Below, piece by piece: positions 18,002-26,908 of a DNA stretch of 47,129 nucleotides; position 1 is the stretch's first letter; the number at the start of each line of letters is the position of its first letter. The stretch is taken from positions 1-47,129 of the forward strand of contig JABDMD010000152.1 in the NCBI GenBank assembly GCA_013001685.1. Direction: 5' to 3'. The position numbers and the translations under genes were made by a program. The DNA is from Gammaproteobacteria bacterium. GTDB lineage: Bacteria; Pseudomonadota; Gammaproteobacteria; UBA4575. The notes under the pieces were generated by a model. It was not told the DNA's origin, ran no database searches, and saw only the letters and a program-made list of their open reading frames with translations.

Positions 18002-19385
18002 TTTAAGTGATTCTCTTCCGTATTTTAGTGGCCGCAAACAGAATTGGATTGATGCGATTAATAAATCACAACAGTCTCTAGTTCCTTATAATTATACAGT
18101 AGAAGGAAAGCTAACCCGCTTAGTTGGTTTAACAATTGAAGCACAGGGTTGCCAAGTCAATATTGGTGGTCGGTGCTTAATTGTATCGCCTACGAATCAA
18201 AAGATTGAGGCCGAAGTGGTTGGATTTTCAGGCGCTAAGAGTTATTTGATGCCCATTGACAATATACAAGGAGCTGTACTTGGTGCACGTGTTATTCCCA
18301 CAAAAGATAATCATAAGCTACCGGTTGGCGAAGAATTATTAGGGCGTGTGATAGATAGTGCCGGACAACCACTCGATAATAAAGGTTCTGTAGAAGCTAA
18401 TGAGTATCGTGATCTAGAAGGTAATTATATTAATCCATTTGAACGCACTCCAATCGAAGCTCCACTAGACGTAGGAGTGAAAGCAATTAATTCATTGCTA
18501 AGTATCGGAATAGGTCAGCGCATGGGTTTGTTTGCAGGCAGTGGGGTTGGTAAAAGTGTGTTGTTAGGTATGATGACTAAATTTACTTCTGCAGATGTGA
18601 TAGTTGTAGGTTTAATTGGTGAGCGTGGTAGGGAAGTAAAAGAATTTATTGATCAAATACTTGGGCAAGAAGGGCTCACTAAAACCGTGGTCGTTGCAGC
18701 ACCAGCAGATTGCTCACCATTACAAAGAGTACACGCTGCAAAATATTCAACGACTATAGCCGAATACTTTCGTGATCAAGGCAAACGAGTATTATTATTA
18801 ATGGACTCGCTTACTAGAGTCGCGCAATCGTATAGAGAAATTGCACTTGCAATCGGTGAACCTCCAGCCACTAAAGGTTATCCACCATCGGTATTCACTA
18901 AGATCCCTGCTTTAGTAGAACGTGCTGGTAATTCTAGTGTTGCAGGAGGATCTATTACCGCATTTTATACTGTATTAGTAGAAGGAGATGATCATAACGA
19001 CCCCATAGCGGATGCGTCACGAGCTATCTTGGATGGGCACATTACATTATCAAGAGCCTTGGCTGAATCGGGTCATTACCCTGCGATAGATATAGAAGCA
19101 TCTGTGAGCAGGCTGTTTCATAACATTTCTAAGCCAGAGCAAATAAATAGTTCACAGAAATTCAGAGAGCTTTATGGTCGTTATAAGAAACATGAAGATA
19201 TGATTAATTTAGGTGTATATCAACACGGAACAGATGAAAGGATTGATCAAGCAATTGAGTATTACCCAAGGTTAATAGAGTTTCTTAAGCAAGATATGCG
19301 AGAACCTTTTAATTATGAAGCTTCTCTAAGTCAAATGGATTTATCACTAATACCAAGTCCAAGTGCTTCATTGAATGAGCAATAA
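17994..19385 (+). CDS. fliI: Flagellum-specific export ATPase FliI
   Basis: FliI (463 residues) is the F1-beta-like hexameric ATPase of flagellar protein export. It shows P-loop AGSGVGKS (about 181-188), the VGLIGERGREVKEF segment with the catalytic Glu, Walker B LLLMDSLTRVAQSYREIALAIGEPP, and the RVIDSAGQPLD and PPSVFTKIPALVERAG signatures. Length and motifs are complete. It is translated from an ATG overlapping fliH, and fliJ follows after eight bases. Confidence 0.97.
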   Translation: MNSLSDSLPYFSGRKQNWIDAINKSQQSLVPYNYTVEGKLTRLVGLTIEAQGCQVNIGGRCLIVSPTNQKIEAEVVGFSGAKSYLMPIDNIQGAVLGARVIPTKDNHKLPVGEELLGRVIDSAGQPLDNKGSVEANEYRDLEGNYINPFERTPIEAPLDVGVKAINSLLSIGIGQRMGLFAGSGVGKSVLLGMMTKFTSADVIVVGLIGERGREVKEFIDQILGQEGLTKTVVVAAPADCSPLQRVHAAKYSTTIAEYFRDQGKRVLLLMDSLTRVAQSYREIALAIGEPPATKGYPPSVFTKIPALVERAGNSSVAGGSITAFYTVLVEGDDHNDPIADASRAILDGHITLSRALAESGHYPAIDIEASVSRLFHNISKPEQINSSQKFRELYGRYKKHEDMINLGVYQHGTDERIDQAIEYYPRLIEFLKQDMREPFNYEASLSQMDLSLIPSPSASLNEQ

Positions 19386-19393
19386 TTAGTCTT

Positions 19394-19840
19394 ATGACAC
19401 GCTCTCAAAAACTAAATGCTGCATTGGAGGTGCTAGATTTTAAACTGAATAAGCAATTCTCATCCTTAGTTGAACTCATGCAACATAAAATTGAAAATGA
19501 TAAAAAATTGCAAGATTTGATGGCCTATCAAAATGGTTATATGTCTAAGAGTACAAAAAAAGAAAATCAAACAATAGCCAATATACAGATACATCATACC
19601 CTAATGGGTAAGCTTCAATTAGCTATTGATACACAACAACAAGTCGTTCAAGGGCTGGAATATGAGGTAAACCAGAGAATACAATCTTTGCAAAAAGATC
19701 AGGCTCAAAATCGCGCTCTAGGTGTACTGGTTAAGCGTTATCGTAAGCAAGAATTTGAAATTAATGAGCGTAATGAGCAAAAAGACTTGGATAGTCAAAT
19801 ACTCGCCATGTTGCAAAGTGATATTTCACCAGGAGGGTGA
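19394..19840 (+). CDS. fliJ: FliJ, flagellar export chaperone
   Basis: This is a 148-residue coiled-coil protein between fliI and fliK. The pattern of charged and Gln-rich heptads (LNAALEVLDFKLNKQFSSLVELMQHKIENDKKLQDLMAYQNGY ... KLQLAIDTQQQVVQGLEYEVNQ ... VLVKRYRKQEFEINERNEQKDLDSQI) and the YRKQEFEINERNEQKDLD C-terminal motif fit FliJ. FliJ binds FliI and FlhA and couples ATP hydrolysis to export. Primary sequence is poorly conserved in this family, so part of the call comes from gene order. Confidence 0.9.
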   Translation: MTRSQKLNAALEVLDFKLNKQFSSLVELMQHKIENDKKLQDLMAYQNGYMSKSTKKENQTIANIQIHHTLMGKLQLAIDTQQQVVQGLEYEVNQRIQSLQKDQAQNRALGVLVKRYRKQEFEINERNEQKDLDSQILAMLQSDISPGG

Positions 19841-19908
19841 AAAAACCAATAAAATAAGCTGAAGTTGGCCTAGAAAATGCAGTATCTAATGCAAGGAATC
19901 ATTTAGAT

Positions 19909-21297
19909 ATGGCAGAAACACAGATATTATTAAGCACTAGCCTGCAAACTCCATCGAGTTCATGTATTAGTTGTCTCTCTTCCGAGACAGCTGGCCAAAA
20001 TCAAGCTGTGGGCGGTAATTTTAGTGTGCATCTGAATAGATCTCTAAAAGAACTTTCGGCTACAAGTGGCGGAGAAGTGTTGCCTATAGGCGGCAAAAAC
20101 TTGCCGCAAGCCATACTGCCACAAGAATTGAAAGAGCTAAAATTTACATTACAGTCTTTGCTAATAGATAATCAAGTAGATGATATTGATTCCAATCTTT
20201 TAACTGCAAGCCTGAATGAGATTCTTCAAGAACAACTTGATATATTGCCAGAGGCTGCATTAGAGGCTTTTTCAAAGTTAACTAATTTGCAAAATTTGTC
20301 TAGTTCCGTAGAAAATTCCATTATTCCTCAGTATCAAAATGCGAATGAATTAGTTGGTCAGATAATTGATGAATTGAATGCAATTCCAACGCTTGTTTCC
20401 CAGACGAATAGTGCATCCGTAAAAACTGCGCAAATAGATAATCTAAGCTCAGTAGCAGGTATAATAGAAAACCAGCCTTTATTAACAGGTGCTGCACAGC
20501 CAGTGGATGAAAAATTACAGCAAGTCCTTACTAATAACACTGCCATTGAAGCGGAAAAGCCTGTGGTTTTTTCTAATACTCAAAAATTTGACTCAAGTGA
20601 AAATTTCACCGAAGAACTGAATGATTTTATTACTAAGTTTTTGTCTGATGATAGTAGCGCTAAGATAATGTCTAAAAATCAACTATTAAGTGCTGAGATA
20701 TTCCAACAGAATATAAATTCTATTAAAGCCGAACCGACATTGCAGAATATAAATTTAGGCGCTGCTATTGATTCATATGCAAACTTGAATATTGGATCAT
20801 TGCATAATAAGTCTATTGAAGCACCTATACCATTATTGATTAAGCAGGGTGCTGCTGCAGAACAAGTACAACAAGATGTGGATCAGTCCATTGCACAGAA
20901 TGTTAAATGGTTAATTAGCAATAAAATGCAGAATGCAAAAATTAACGTTTTTCCAGAGTCTTTGGGGCAAGTGAATATTGCCTTGAGTCTCGAAGATTCA
21001 AACTTAAAACTTAATTTTATAGCTAGTAGTAGTGTTACAAAAGAGCTGATTGAAGCCAGTGTGGCTAGTTTGAAAAATCAGTTCAGTGAAAGTGATATAA
21101 ATTTACAAGAAGTAAATGTTGAAACACGTTTTTCCGGTCAATCTGAACAAAGTTCACAGTTTTCAGACTTGCAAGACAAGGATGAAAATCACCCTAATAA
21201 TGGTTTTGAAGTAAGTAGTAGTGAAAATGACGAATTAGCACCGCTTGAATTAGTCAACAATCCCACACCACTATACTTACTCGATGCTTATGTTTAA
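19909..21297 (+). CDS. fliK: FliK, hook-length control protein
   Basis: FliK (462 residues) measures the hook and switches export specificity through FlhB. The N-terminal 330 residues are low-complexity, rich in Ser, Asn and Gln, as expected for the ruler. The C-terminal Flg_hook domain lies at about 340-420: KMQNAKINVFPESLGQVNIALSLEDSNLKLNFIASSSVTKELIEASVASLKNQF matches the family pattern (P-x-x-LG-x-V-x-I, then L-x-x-x-L). It ends the fliE-fliK run; a 205-base gap with a sigma-54 promoter follows. Confidence 0.92.
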   Translation: MAETQILLSTSLQTPSSSCISCLSSETAGQNQAVGGNFSVHLNRSLKELSATSGGEVLPIGGKNLPQAILPQELKELKFTLQSLLIDNQVDDIDSNLLTASLNEILQEQLDILPEAALEAFSKLTNLQNLSSSVENSIIPQYQNANELVGQIIDELNAIPTLVSQTNSASVKTAQIDNLSSVAGIIENQPLLTGAAQPVDEKLQQVLTNNTAIEAEKPVVFSNTQKFDSSENFTEELNDFITKFLSDDSSAKIMSKNQLLSAEIFQQNINSIKAEPTLQNINLGAAIDSYANLNIGSLHNKSIEAPIPLLIKQGAAAEQVQQDVDQSIAQNVKWLISNKMQNAKINVFPESLGQVNIALSLEDSNLKLNFIASSSVTKELIEASVASLKNQFSESDINLQEVNVETRFSGQSEQSSQFSDLQDKDENHPNNGFEVSSSENDELAPLELVNNPTPLYLLDAYV

Positions 21298-21442
21298 TTA
21301 ATCCTGTCAGTTTTATTCGCATAACAACGAATCTTTGACGTTAATCGATTCGATATAAATACCATTAGTCAATAAATTGGCTGTCTAAAATTTCAACTAA
21401 GCTAAGTGCTTGATATTTATGTAATTAATTTAGCATAAAAGT

Positions 21443-21457
21443 TGGCACGGTGGTTGC
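21443..21457 (+). promoter_or_regulatory. Sigma-54 promoter of the fliL operon
   Basis: TGGCACG-N4-TTGC followed by A is a perfect consensus match. Predicted start of transcription is near 21469, about 34 bases before the fliL ATG. It probably drives the whole fliL-M-N-O-P-Q-R-flhB-flhA-flhF-flhG-fliA run, in which no gap exceeds 50 bases. Confidence 0.92.
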
Positions 21458-21502
21458 AGTTAGGAATATGTAAATAAATATTTCTAATTCAAAGGTTTGC
21501 AA

Positions 21503-21961
21503 ATGAAAAAGATTATTATTTTTGCTGTTGCAGGAATTGTACTTGTTGGTGGCGGCGTTGGTGGTGCCATGTTCTTTTTAAAATCACCCGAAGTACCTGA
21601 AGGTGAAGAAATGGTTGAAGAAGAAATGATGCCAGAAGAAAAAGATGCGATTTATGAAGATATTCATCCTGCTTTTACTGTGAATTTTAATGATGATTCG
21701 AAGAAAAAATTTATGCAAGTTTATATGGTCGCGAAGTTTTACAAAATGGAAGATAGAGACCAATTCAAGATGCATATGCCGGTAGTACGCAATAATTTAC
21801 TTATGTTGATGTCTGGAAAAAATAGTGATGAATTATCTAGTGTTGAATCAAAGGAAATGCTGCGCAAAGACGCGCTGAAGACAGCTCAGTCAGTAATGCA
21901 AGACATCTATGGTGAGAATCTAGTGGAAGATATCTATTTCACTAAGTTAGTGATGCAATAA
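21503..21961 (+). CDS. fliL: FliL, basal-body-associated stator-support protein
   Basis: FliL (152 residues from this ATG) has one N-terminal membrane helix (IIIFAVAGIVLVGGGVGGAMFFL) and a periplasmic domain that rings the stator and supports torque. An acidic linker follows the helix (PEVPEGEEMVEEEMMPEEKDAIYED). The conserved core is IHPAFTVNFNDDSKKKFMQVYMVAKF, and the C-terminus ends in the typical DIYFTKLVMQ. A TTG two codons upstream (21497) is also open, but AAAGG at 21491-21495 is correctly spaced for the ATG at 21503. First gene after a consensus sigma-54 promoter. Confidence 0.94.
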   Translation: MKKIIIFAVAGIVLVGGGVGGAMFFLKSPEVPEGEEMVEEEMMPEEKDAIYEDIHPAFTVNFNDDSKKKFMQVYMVAKFYKMEDRDQFKMHMPVVRNNLLMLMSGKNSDELSSVESKEMLRKDALKTAQSVMQDIYGENLVEDIYFTKLVMQ

Positions 21962-21987
21962 CTAGCCACTAAATAGAGAAAAATTTC

Positions 21988-23115
21988 ATGAGTTCTACAG
22001 AGCCACAAGAAAGCCAAAAATCAAAAGATGATCAAGACATAGATGCTAGTGATAAATCAGAATCACAACAAAATAATGCAGACGAAAATAATGACGATTG
22101 GAATGGCAAGGATCGGCGTTCAGAAGATCGGCCTTGGAGTGGTAAAGATAATAATAAAAATAATGATGGGGAAGTATTAAGTGAAGAAGAACGAGAAGCT
22201 TTATCGGGTGATGTTGAACAATTAACGGATGAAGCAGGGGTAGTAACATACGACTTTTATTCACCAGCGCATATTAATAAATCTAGTCTTCCAGCATTAT
22301 CAATAATTAATGAAAAAATTATTGATGCAATGAACGAAGGTTTAACAAATTTACTGCAAAGAGATGTAGAAGTATCCGCAGGTGATGTGGATATAAACAG
22401 ATATGGTGATTTTATTCACTCATTGCCAACACTTGTAGACACTAGCATTATCAATATCAGCAAAATTGATACCCAAGCTTTAGTTTGTATTGATGGTGCG
22501 TTAATAGAAATTGTAATGGATTCGTATTTCGGAGGTGAAGGAAAGTTAAGTGAAGCGAGTGATAAACAAGCGTTTACTGATACTGAGTTTAATATAAGCA
22601 ACAAGATGTTAGAGATGTTTCTCATCTCTAATAAGACTGCATGGGAAAAGACAGAACCGTTAGATTTTCAATTTATGCAACGAGAATTACAACCAAAATT
22701 AATTAACTTACTTGAAGAATCTGCACTTGTCGTTGTCTGTCAATTTAAAGTTTCATTAGATGAGGAGTCAAGTTACATAAGAATTGCCTATCCATATAAA
22801 GATTTAGAGCCTATCAAGCATAGTTTGAGAAATATGGTACCTGAGAGGGATGAAGAAAGTGATGGGCAATGGAAAAGACAGTTTTTTAATAGTGTTAAAG
22901 CAGCACCCATAGAGCTAAATACTATTCTTACAGAATTTAATTTGACTGTTGATGAAGTAATCAAGCTTAAAACAGGTGACGTTATTCCGTTTTCTATGCC
23001 GGATTCAGTAACTGTGTATTCAAGTTCTACACCGATTTTTACCGGAAAAATAGGTTCTGTAAATGATGCGGTTGCAGTAAGTATAAATTCATGGATTCGA
23101 AAGAATGAGAGCTAA
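21988..23115 (+). CDS. fliM: Flagellar motor switch protein FliM with long acidic N-terminal extension
   Basis: FliM (375 residues) forms the C-ring with FliG and FliN and normally binds CheY-P. The core is recognisable: INRYGDFIHSLPTLVDTSIINI, then DSYFGGEG (the FliG-contacting GGxG) and the C-terminal SpoA domain (ELNTILTEFNLTVDEVIKLKTGDVIPF). It is longer than the usual ~330 residues because about 62 hydrophilic, acidic residues precede the segment equivalent to the CheY-binding peptide. That segment reads LSEEEREAL (64-72) instead of LSQ-x-EIDALL. Binding of CheY is therefore uncertain; no che gene is present in the window. It lies between fliL and fliN as usual. Confidence 0.93.
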   Translation: MSSTEPQESQKSKDDQDIDASDKSESQQNNADENNDDWNGKDRRSEDRPWSGKDNNKNNDGEVLSEEEREALSGDVEQLTDEAGVVTYDFYSPAHINKSSLPALSIINEKIIDAMNEGLTNLLQRDVEVSAGDVDINRYGDFIHSLPTLVDTSIINISKIDTQALVCIDGALIEIVMDSYFGGEGKLSEASDKQAFTDTEFNISNKMLEMFLISNKTAWEKTEPLDFQFMQRELQPKLINLLEESALVVVCQFKVSLDEESSYIRIAYPYKDLEPIKHSLRNMVPERDEESDGQWKRQFFNSVKAAPIELNTILTEFNLTVDEVIKLKTGDVIPFSMPDSVTVYSSSTPIFTGKIGSVNDAVAVSINSWIRKNES

Positions 23116-23134
23116 TAATTATTAGGATTAAAAG

Positions 23135-23497
23135 ATGAGTGAAGATCAGATGAATGAACAGACAGAGGCACCACCTGTAAGTCAAAATCAAACAAGTGAT
23201 GTTTCTGGTAACGCATTATCAGGACTAAATAATTTAGATGTTGTTCTAAACATTCCTGTTGATGTCTCGCTTGAACTTGGACGTGCAACCGTAGATTTGC
23301 AAAGTTTGATCGAATTAAGCCAAGGATCAGTAATTGAATTAAATCGATTGGTAGATGAGCCAGTTGATGTATTAGTGAATGGAAAGCTGGTAGCAAAGGC
23401 TGAAGTGGTAGTAGTGGATAATAAATTTGGTGCACGAATAACGAATATAGTAAGTCCAGAGAAACGTGTTGAGAAACTTAAAAATAAGCCTAATTAA
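23135..23497 (+). CDS. fliN: Flagellar motor switch protein FliN
   Basis: FliN (120 residues) is the C-ring subunit and export-dock protein. The C-terminal SpoA domain is complete: LNNLDVVLNIPVDVSLELGRATVDLQSLIELSQGSVIELNRLVDEPVDVLVNGKLVAKAEVVVVDNKFGARITNIV. The N-terminal 35 residues are acidic and variable. The stop codon shares one base with the ATG of fliO (TAATG). Confidence 0.97.
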   Translation: MSEDQMNEQTEAPPVSQNQTSDVSGNALSGLNNLDVVLNIPVDVSLELGRATVDLQSLIELSQGSVIELNRLVDEPVDVLVNGKLVAKAEVVVVDNKFGARITNIVSPEKRVEKLKNKPN

Positions 23498-23955
23498 TGA
23501 ATAAATATAAAAGTCTAGCAATTTCAGGTTTAAAGCTACTTTTTTTGTTTTGTATAGCATCAAGCGTTTATTGCCAAGAAGAAATAAAAGAACCTTTTTC
23601 AGCTGAATTTGGAAAGCCAGTAATAAATTATGGGCAAATAATTTCTGCTACGATATTTGTTGTAGTGGCAATCATAATTGTTTTATTTTTATTAAGAAAA
23701 TTACGTTTCAATACACTTTCTAGTCATGGGCTAGTAGAAATAATACATAGTTATCCAATTTCAACAAAAGATAAATTATTAATAATCAAAGTAGGATCGG
23801 AGTATCTGCTATTAGGTGCATCTAGTTCAGGAATTAGGAAACTACATGTTTTAGATAAAGAAGATATCCATAACATTACATCTGAAAAGAATGTTAAAAC
23901 AAATGAATTTTCAAACATCTTTGTAAGTCTAATGAGCAAGAATCGCCATGCTTAA
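23497..23955 (+). CDS. fliO: FliO, export-gate assembly factor
   Basis: FliO (152 residues) helps assemble the FliP core of the export gate. It has an N-terminal hydrophobic segment ([13 protein letters not shown]), a membrane helix at about 48-65 ([22 protein letters not shown]), and the cytoplasmic domain with the family pattern [40 protein letters not shown]. It overlaps fliN by one base and fliP by eight, so the three are tightly coupled. Confidence 0.92.
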   Translation: MNKYKSLAISGLKLLFLFCIASSVYCQEEIKEPFSAEFGKPVINYGQIISATIFVVVAIIIVLFLLRKLRFNTLSSHGLVEIIHSYPISTKDKLLIIKVGSEYLLLGASSSGIRKLHVLDKEDIHNITSEKNVKTNEFSNIFVSLMSKNRHA

Positions 23956-24688
23956 ATTAATAATCCTATTTATTGTATGGTTCATAGCACCAGATGTATT
24001 TGCCCAAACAGGACTACCCGCAATCACTGTTGAAAATACTGCAGATGGTGGTCAGGAATACTCATTAAGTTTGCAAGTCTTAGCTTTGATGACGGCGATA
24101 ACTGTATTGCCGGGGCTGCTGTTAACTATGACATCCTTTACGCGCATCATAATTGTATTGGCGATTTTGAGGCAAGCCTTAGGTACAGCACAGACACCCT
24201 CTAATCAAATTCTATTAGGACTTGCGCTATTCATTACGTTTTTTGTCATGACGCCGGTGCTTACAGAGGTCTATGACAATTCTGTGCAGCCTTATATCGC
24301 AGAAGATATTGATGCACCTGTTGCAATAAATAATGCGGTTGGCCCTATTAAACAATTCATGATTGCTCAAACACGAGAAACAGATATTGCTTTATTTGCT
24401 GATTTATCAGGTACAGAGGTAATTGAAAAACCCGAAGATGTTTCTATGACTATTTTATTGCCGGCATTCATTACTAGTGAATTAAAGACAGCATTCCAAA
24501 TAGGTTTTATTTTATTTATTCCATTTTTAATAATCGATTTAGTAGTAGCAAGTGTTTTAATGTCGATGGGTATGATGATGTTGTCACCGTTAATTATCTC
24601 ATTGCCATTTAAATTAATGTTATTTGTATTGGTTGATGGCTGGTCTTTGGTATTAGGTATGTTGGCATCGAGTTTTTATATTAGTTGA
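23948..24688 (+). CDS. fliP: FliP, flagellar export gate protein
   Basis: FliP (246 residues) is the main subunit of the FliP5-Q4-R1 export gate in the inner membrane. It carries a cleavable signal (ends near DVFA-Q) and the core signature [46 protein letters not shown]. The later segment [50 protein letters not shown] and the C-terminal [14 protein letters not shown] are also conserved. Length is normal. Confidence 0.97.
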   Translation: MLKLIILFIVWFIAPDVFAQTGLPAITVENTADGGQEYSLSLQVLALMTAITVLPGLLLTMTSFTRIIIVLAILRQALGTAQTPSNQILLGLALFITFFVMTPVLTEVYDNSVQPYIAEDIDAPVAINNAVGPIKQFMIAQTRETDIALFADLSGTEVIEKPEDVSMTILLPAFITSELKTAFQIGFILFIPFLIIDLVVASVLMSMGMMMLSPLIISLPFKLMLFVLVDGWSLVLGMLASSFYIS

Positions 24689-24699
24689 TAGGATAATAT

Positions 24700-24969
24700 A
24701 TGACACCTGAAGCAACCTTAACATTGTTAAATAACGCATTATGGATAACTGTAATTGTAGCTGCACCCCTTTTAATTTCCGTTTTGGTAATTGGTGTATT
24801 TGTCGGAATGCTACAAGCAGCAACTCAAATTAATGAGATGACATTAAGTTTTATACCGAAATTAATCGTTTTGTTTTTAACATTGCTGCTAGCAGGTCCA
24901 TGGATGTTAAAAACATTAACAAATTATGCTACGAACTTAATTATTAATATTCCCACCCTGTTGATCTAA
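24700..24969 (+). CDS. fliQ: FliQ, flagellar export gate protein
   Basis: FliQ (89 residues) is the small two-helix gate subunit. The two membrane hairpin helices (TVIVAAPLLISVLVIGVFVGMLQAATQINEMTLSFIPKLIVLFLTLLLAGPWML) show the family's QAATQINE-x-TLSFIPK motif. It lies between fliP and fliR, with 11 and 16 base gaps. Confidence 0.97.
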   Translation: MTPEATLTLLNNALWITVIVAAPLLISVLVIGVFVGMLQAATQINEMTLSFIPKLIVLFLTLLLAGPWMLKTLTNYATNLIINIPTLLI

Positions 24970-24985
24970 AATTATTAATACTAAT

Positions 24986-25753
24986 ATGATCTATCAATTC
25001 AGTGAAATATTAGCAAGTGTGCATGAATTTATTCTGCCATTCACGCGTATCGCAGCATTATTTTCTGTTGCACCTGTTTTAAGTAGTCCATTTTTGCAAT
25101 TAAGAATAAAGGTGGCTATAGCATCAATCCTTACAATATTTATGATTCCTCTTCTTAAAGAAACGCAAGCTATTGAATTATTTTCTGCAAATGGATTCAT
25201 CCAAGTTGGTATACAAATATTAATTGGTTTGCTCATGGGTTTTATTTTACGACTTGTATTTTCAGCGCTAACTATTGCAGGTGAAAATATTGCTGTCACT
25301 ATGGGCCTGGGTTTTGCGCAAATTACAGATCCCGTAAATGGAGTCACAGTGCCTATTGTGAGTCAATTCTTATCCATATCAGCAACCTTATTATTTTTAG
25401 CATTCAACGGTCACTTAGCATTAATTGAAATGTTATTTGATAGCTTTACCTATTTGCCAATAGGTTATTCGTTTGATTTTCAAAGTGCATTATGGGGTGT
25501 AGTTTCATGGGGGACTAAAATGTTTTCAGGTGCTTTGATGGTAGCCATTCCAGCAATTACTGCTTTGTTGGTAGCTAATTCAGCATTAGCGCTAATGACG
25601 CGCGCTGCACCACAATTGAATGTTTTCTCGGTGGGTTTTCCAATCACAATAATTCTAGGATTAGTTGTCATAGCTTTAACACTGCCAAGTATGGCGGTCG
25701 TATTTCAAAACTTATTAAAAACTGCATTTGAACAAATGCCCTTTGCTAAATAA
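24986..25753 (+). CDS. fliR: FliR, flagellar export gate protein
   Basis: FliR (255 residues) is the single gate subunit that completes the FliPQR helical assembly. It is multi-spanning and shows FTRIAALFSVAPVLSSPFLQLRIKVAIA near the N-terminus. The conserved GENIAVTMGLGFAQITDPVNGVTVPIVSQFL and ALMTRAAPQLNVFSVGFPITIILGLVVI blocks follow. It is followed by flhB after 11 bases. Confidence 0.97.
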   Translation: MIYQFSEILASVHEFILPFTRIAALFSVAPVLSSPFLQLRIKVAIASILTIFMIPLLKETQAIELFSANGFIQVGIQILIGLLMGFILRLVFSALTIAGENIAVTMGLGFAQITDPVNGVTVPIVSQFLSISATLLFLAFNGHLALIEMLFDSFTYLPIGYSFDFQSALWGVVSWGTKMFSGALMVAIPAITALLVANSALALMTRAAPQLNVFSVGFPITIILGLVVIALTLPSMAVVFQNLLKTAFEQMPFAK

Positions 25754-25764
25754 AGGAGGGCTGG

Positions 25765-26892
25765 ATGTCTGATAAAAGTTCGCAGCAAGATAAAACACAA
25801 GAACCTACGCAGAAACGACTTCAGGATGCACGCAAAAAAGGCCAAATTCCAAGGTCGCGTGAATTAAATACTATGTTAGTTACATTTGTGGGTGCCTGTG
25901 GTTTGATATTTACGACTGATATTATTTCCTCAAGTCTGCATAAAATATTGTTGCTCAATTTCCAGCTGCCAATTTCACATATTATGGATAAGAATTATCT
26001 TGTTCCACATTTCACTGAGAGTAGCATCACTGCTTTATTAGCAATTTCTCCATATTTAGCTTTAATGTTTGTCGTGGCTTTATTTGGTCCTATGGCTATA
26101 GGTGGAATGTCTTTTTCTATGAGCGCTATGGCATTCAAAATGAATCGGCTTAGCCCACTTTCCGGTTTCAAGCGCATGTTTGGCATTAAAGGCCTTGTTG
26201 AGCTTGTAAAAGCAATATTAAAAGTTACTTTAATCGCTTCAATTGTATACATATTATTAAAAATATTTACGGATGAAATATTAAATTTAGGTTTTGAAAA
26301 TACGCAAGATAGTATTGCTCATTCCTATAAGTTGATACTCCTAATATTTACTATTTCATCAGCAGGATTGATTGTTGTAGCGCTAATTGATGCACCTTAC
26401 CAGTTTTGGCAGCACAAAAAACAGTTAAGAATGACTTTGCAAGAAGTTAAAGATGAATTTAAAGAGACAGAAGGCAATCCTGAAAACAAAGGACGTTTGC
26501 GTAATTTGCAAAGAGAGTTAGCGCAAAAGAGAATGATGGAAGGTGTACCAGATGCAGATGTAATAATAACTAACCCGACACATTTTGCAGTAGCGCTTAA
26601 ATATGATGTAGATAAATCAAATGCACCATTGGTGATAGCTAAAGGTGTTGATTTTGTTGCAGAAAAAATTAAAGAAATTGCATTAAAGCATGAAGTAAGT
26701 GTGTTTTGTGCACCTGCTTTGGCTAGGGCGGTCTATTACAGTACGGATATAAATAAAGAAATACCTTATGGCTTATATATATCAGTAGCAAAAGTGCTTG
26801 CATACGTATTTCAACTCAAGAATGCAAAGCCTGGTAAATATCCAGATCCTCCAGAAGAATTAGAAATACCAAATGAATTTAGAGTAGATTAA
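25765..26892 (+). CDS. flhB: FlhB, export-gate switch protein
   Basis: FlhB (375 residues) has four membrane helices and a cytoplasmic autoprotease domain. Cleavage between Asn270 and Pro271 of the intact NPTH motif (VIITNPTHFAVAL) would switch export from hook to filament substrates in response to FliK. The N-terminus shows KTQEPTQKRLQDARKKGQIPRSREL, as in the family. A very strong ribosome site (AAAGGAGG) precedes the ATG. Confidence 0.97.
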   Translation: MSDKSSQQDKTQEPTQKRLQDARKKGQIPRSRELNTMLVTFVGACGLIFTTDIISSSLHKILLLNFQLPISHIMDKNYLVPHFTESSITALLAISPYLALMFVVALFGPMAIGGMSFSMSAMAFKMNRLSPLSGFKRMFGIKGLVELVKAILKVTLIASIVYILLKIFTDEILNLGFENTQDSIAHSYKLILLIFTISSAGLIVVALIDAPYQFWQHKKQLRMTLQEVKDEFKETEGNPENKGRLRNLQRELAQKRMMEGVPDADVIITNPTHFAVALKYDVDKSNAPLVIAKGVDFVAEKIKEIALKHEVSVFCAPALARAVYYSTDINKEIPYGLYISVAKVLAYVFQLKNAKPGKYPDPPEELEIPNEFRVD

Positions 26893-26908
26893 TAAAGGAA
26901 AATGTAAC

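Noticed and set aside
21330-21354. CGAATC/GATTCG inverted repeat upstream of fliL as a FleR or FleQ site
   Set aside because: It is only six bases per arm, with no second copy near the fliD or fleS sigma-54 promoters to support it.
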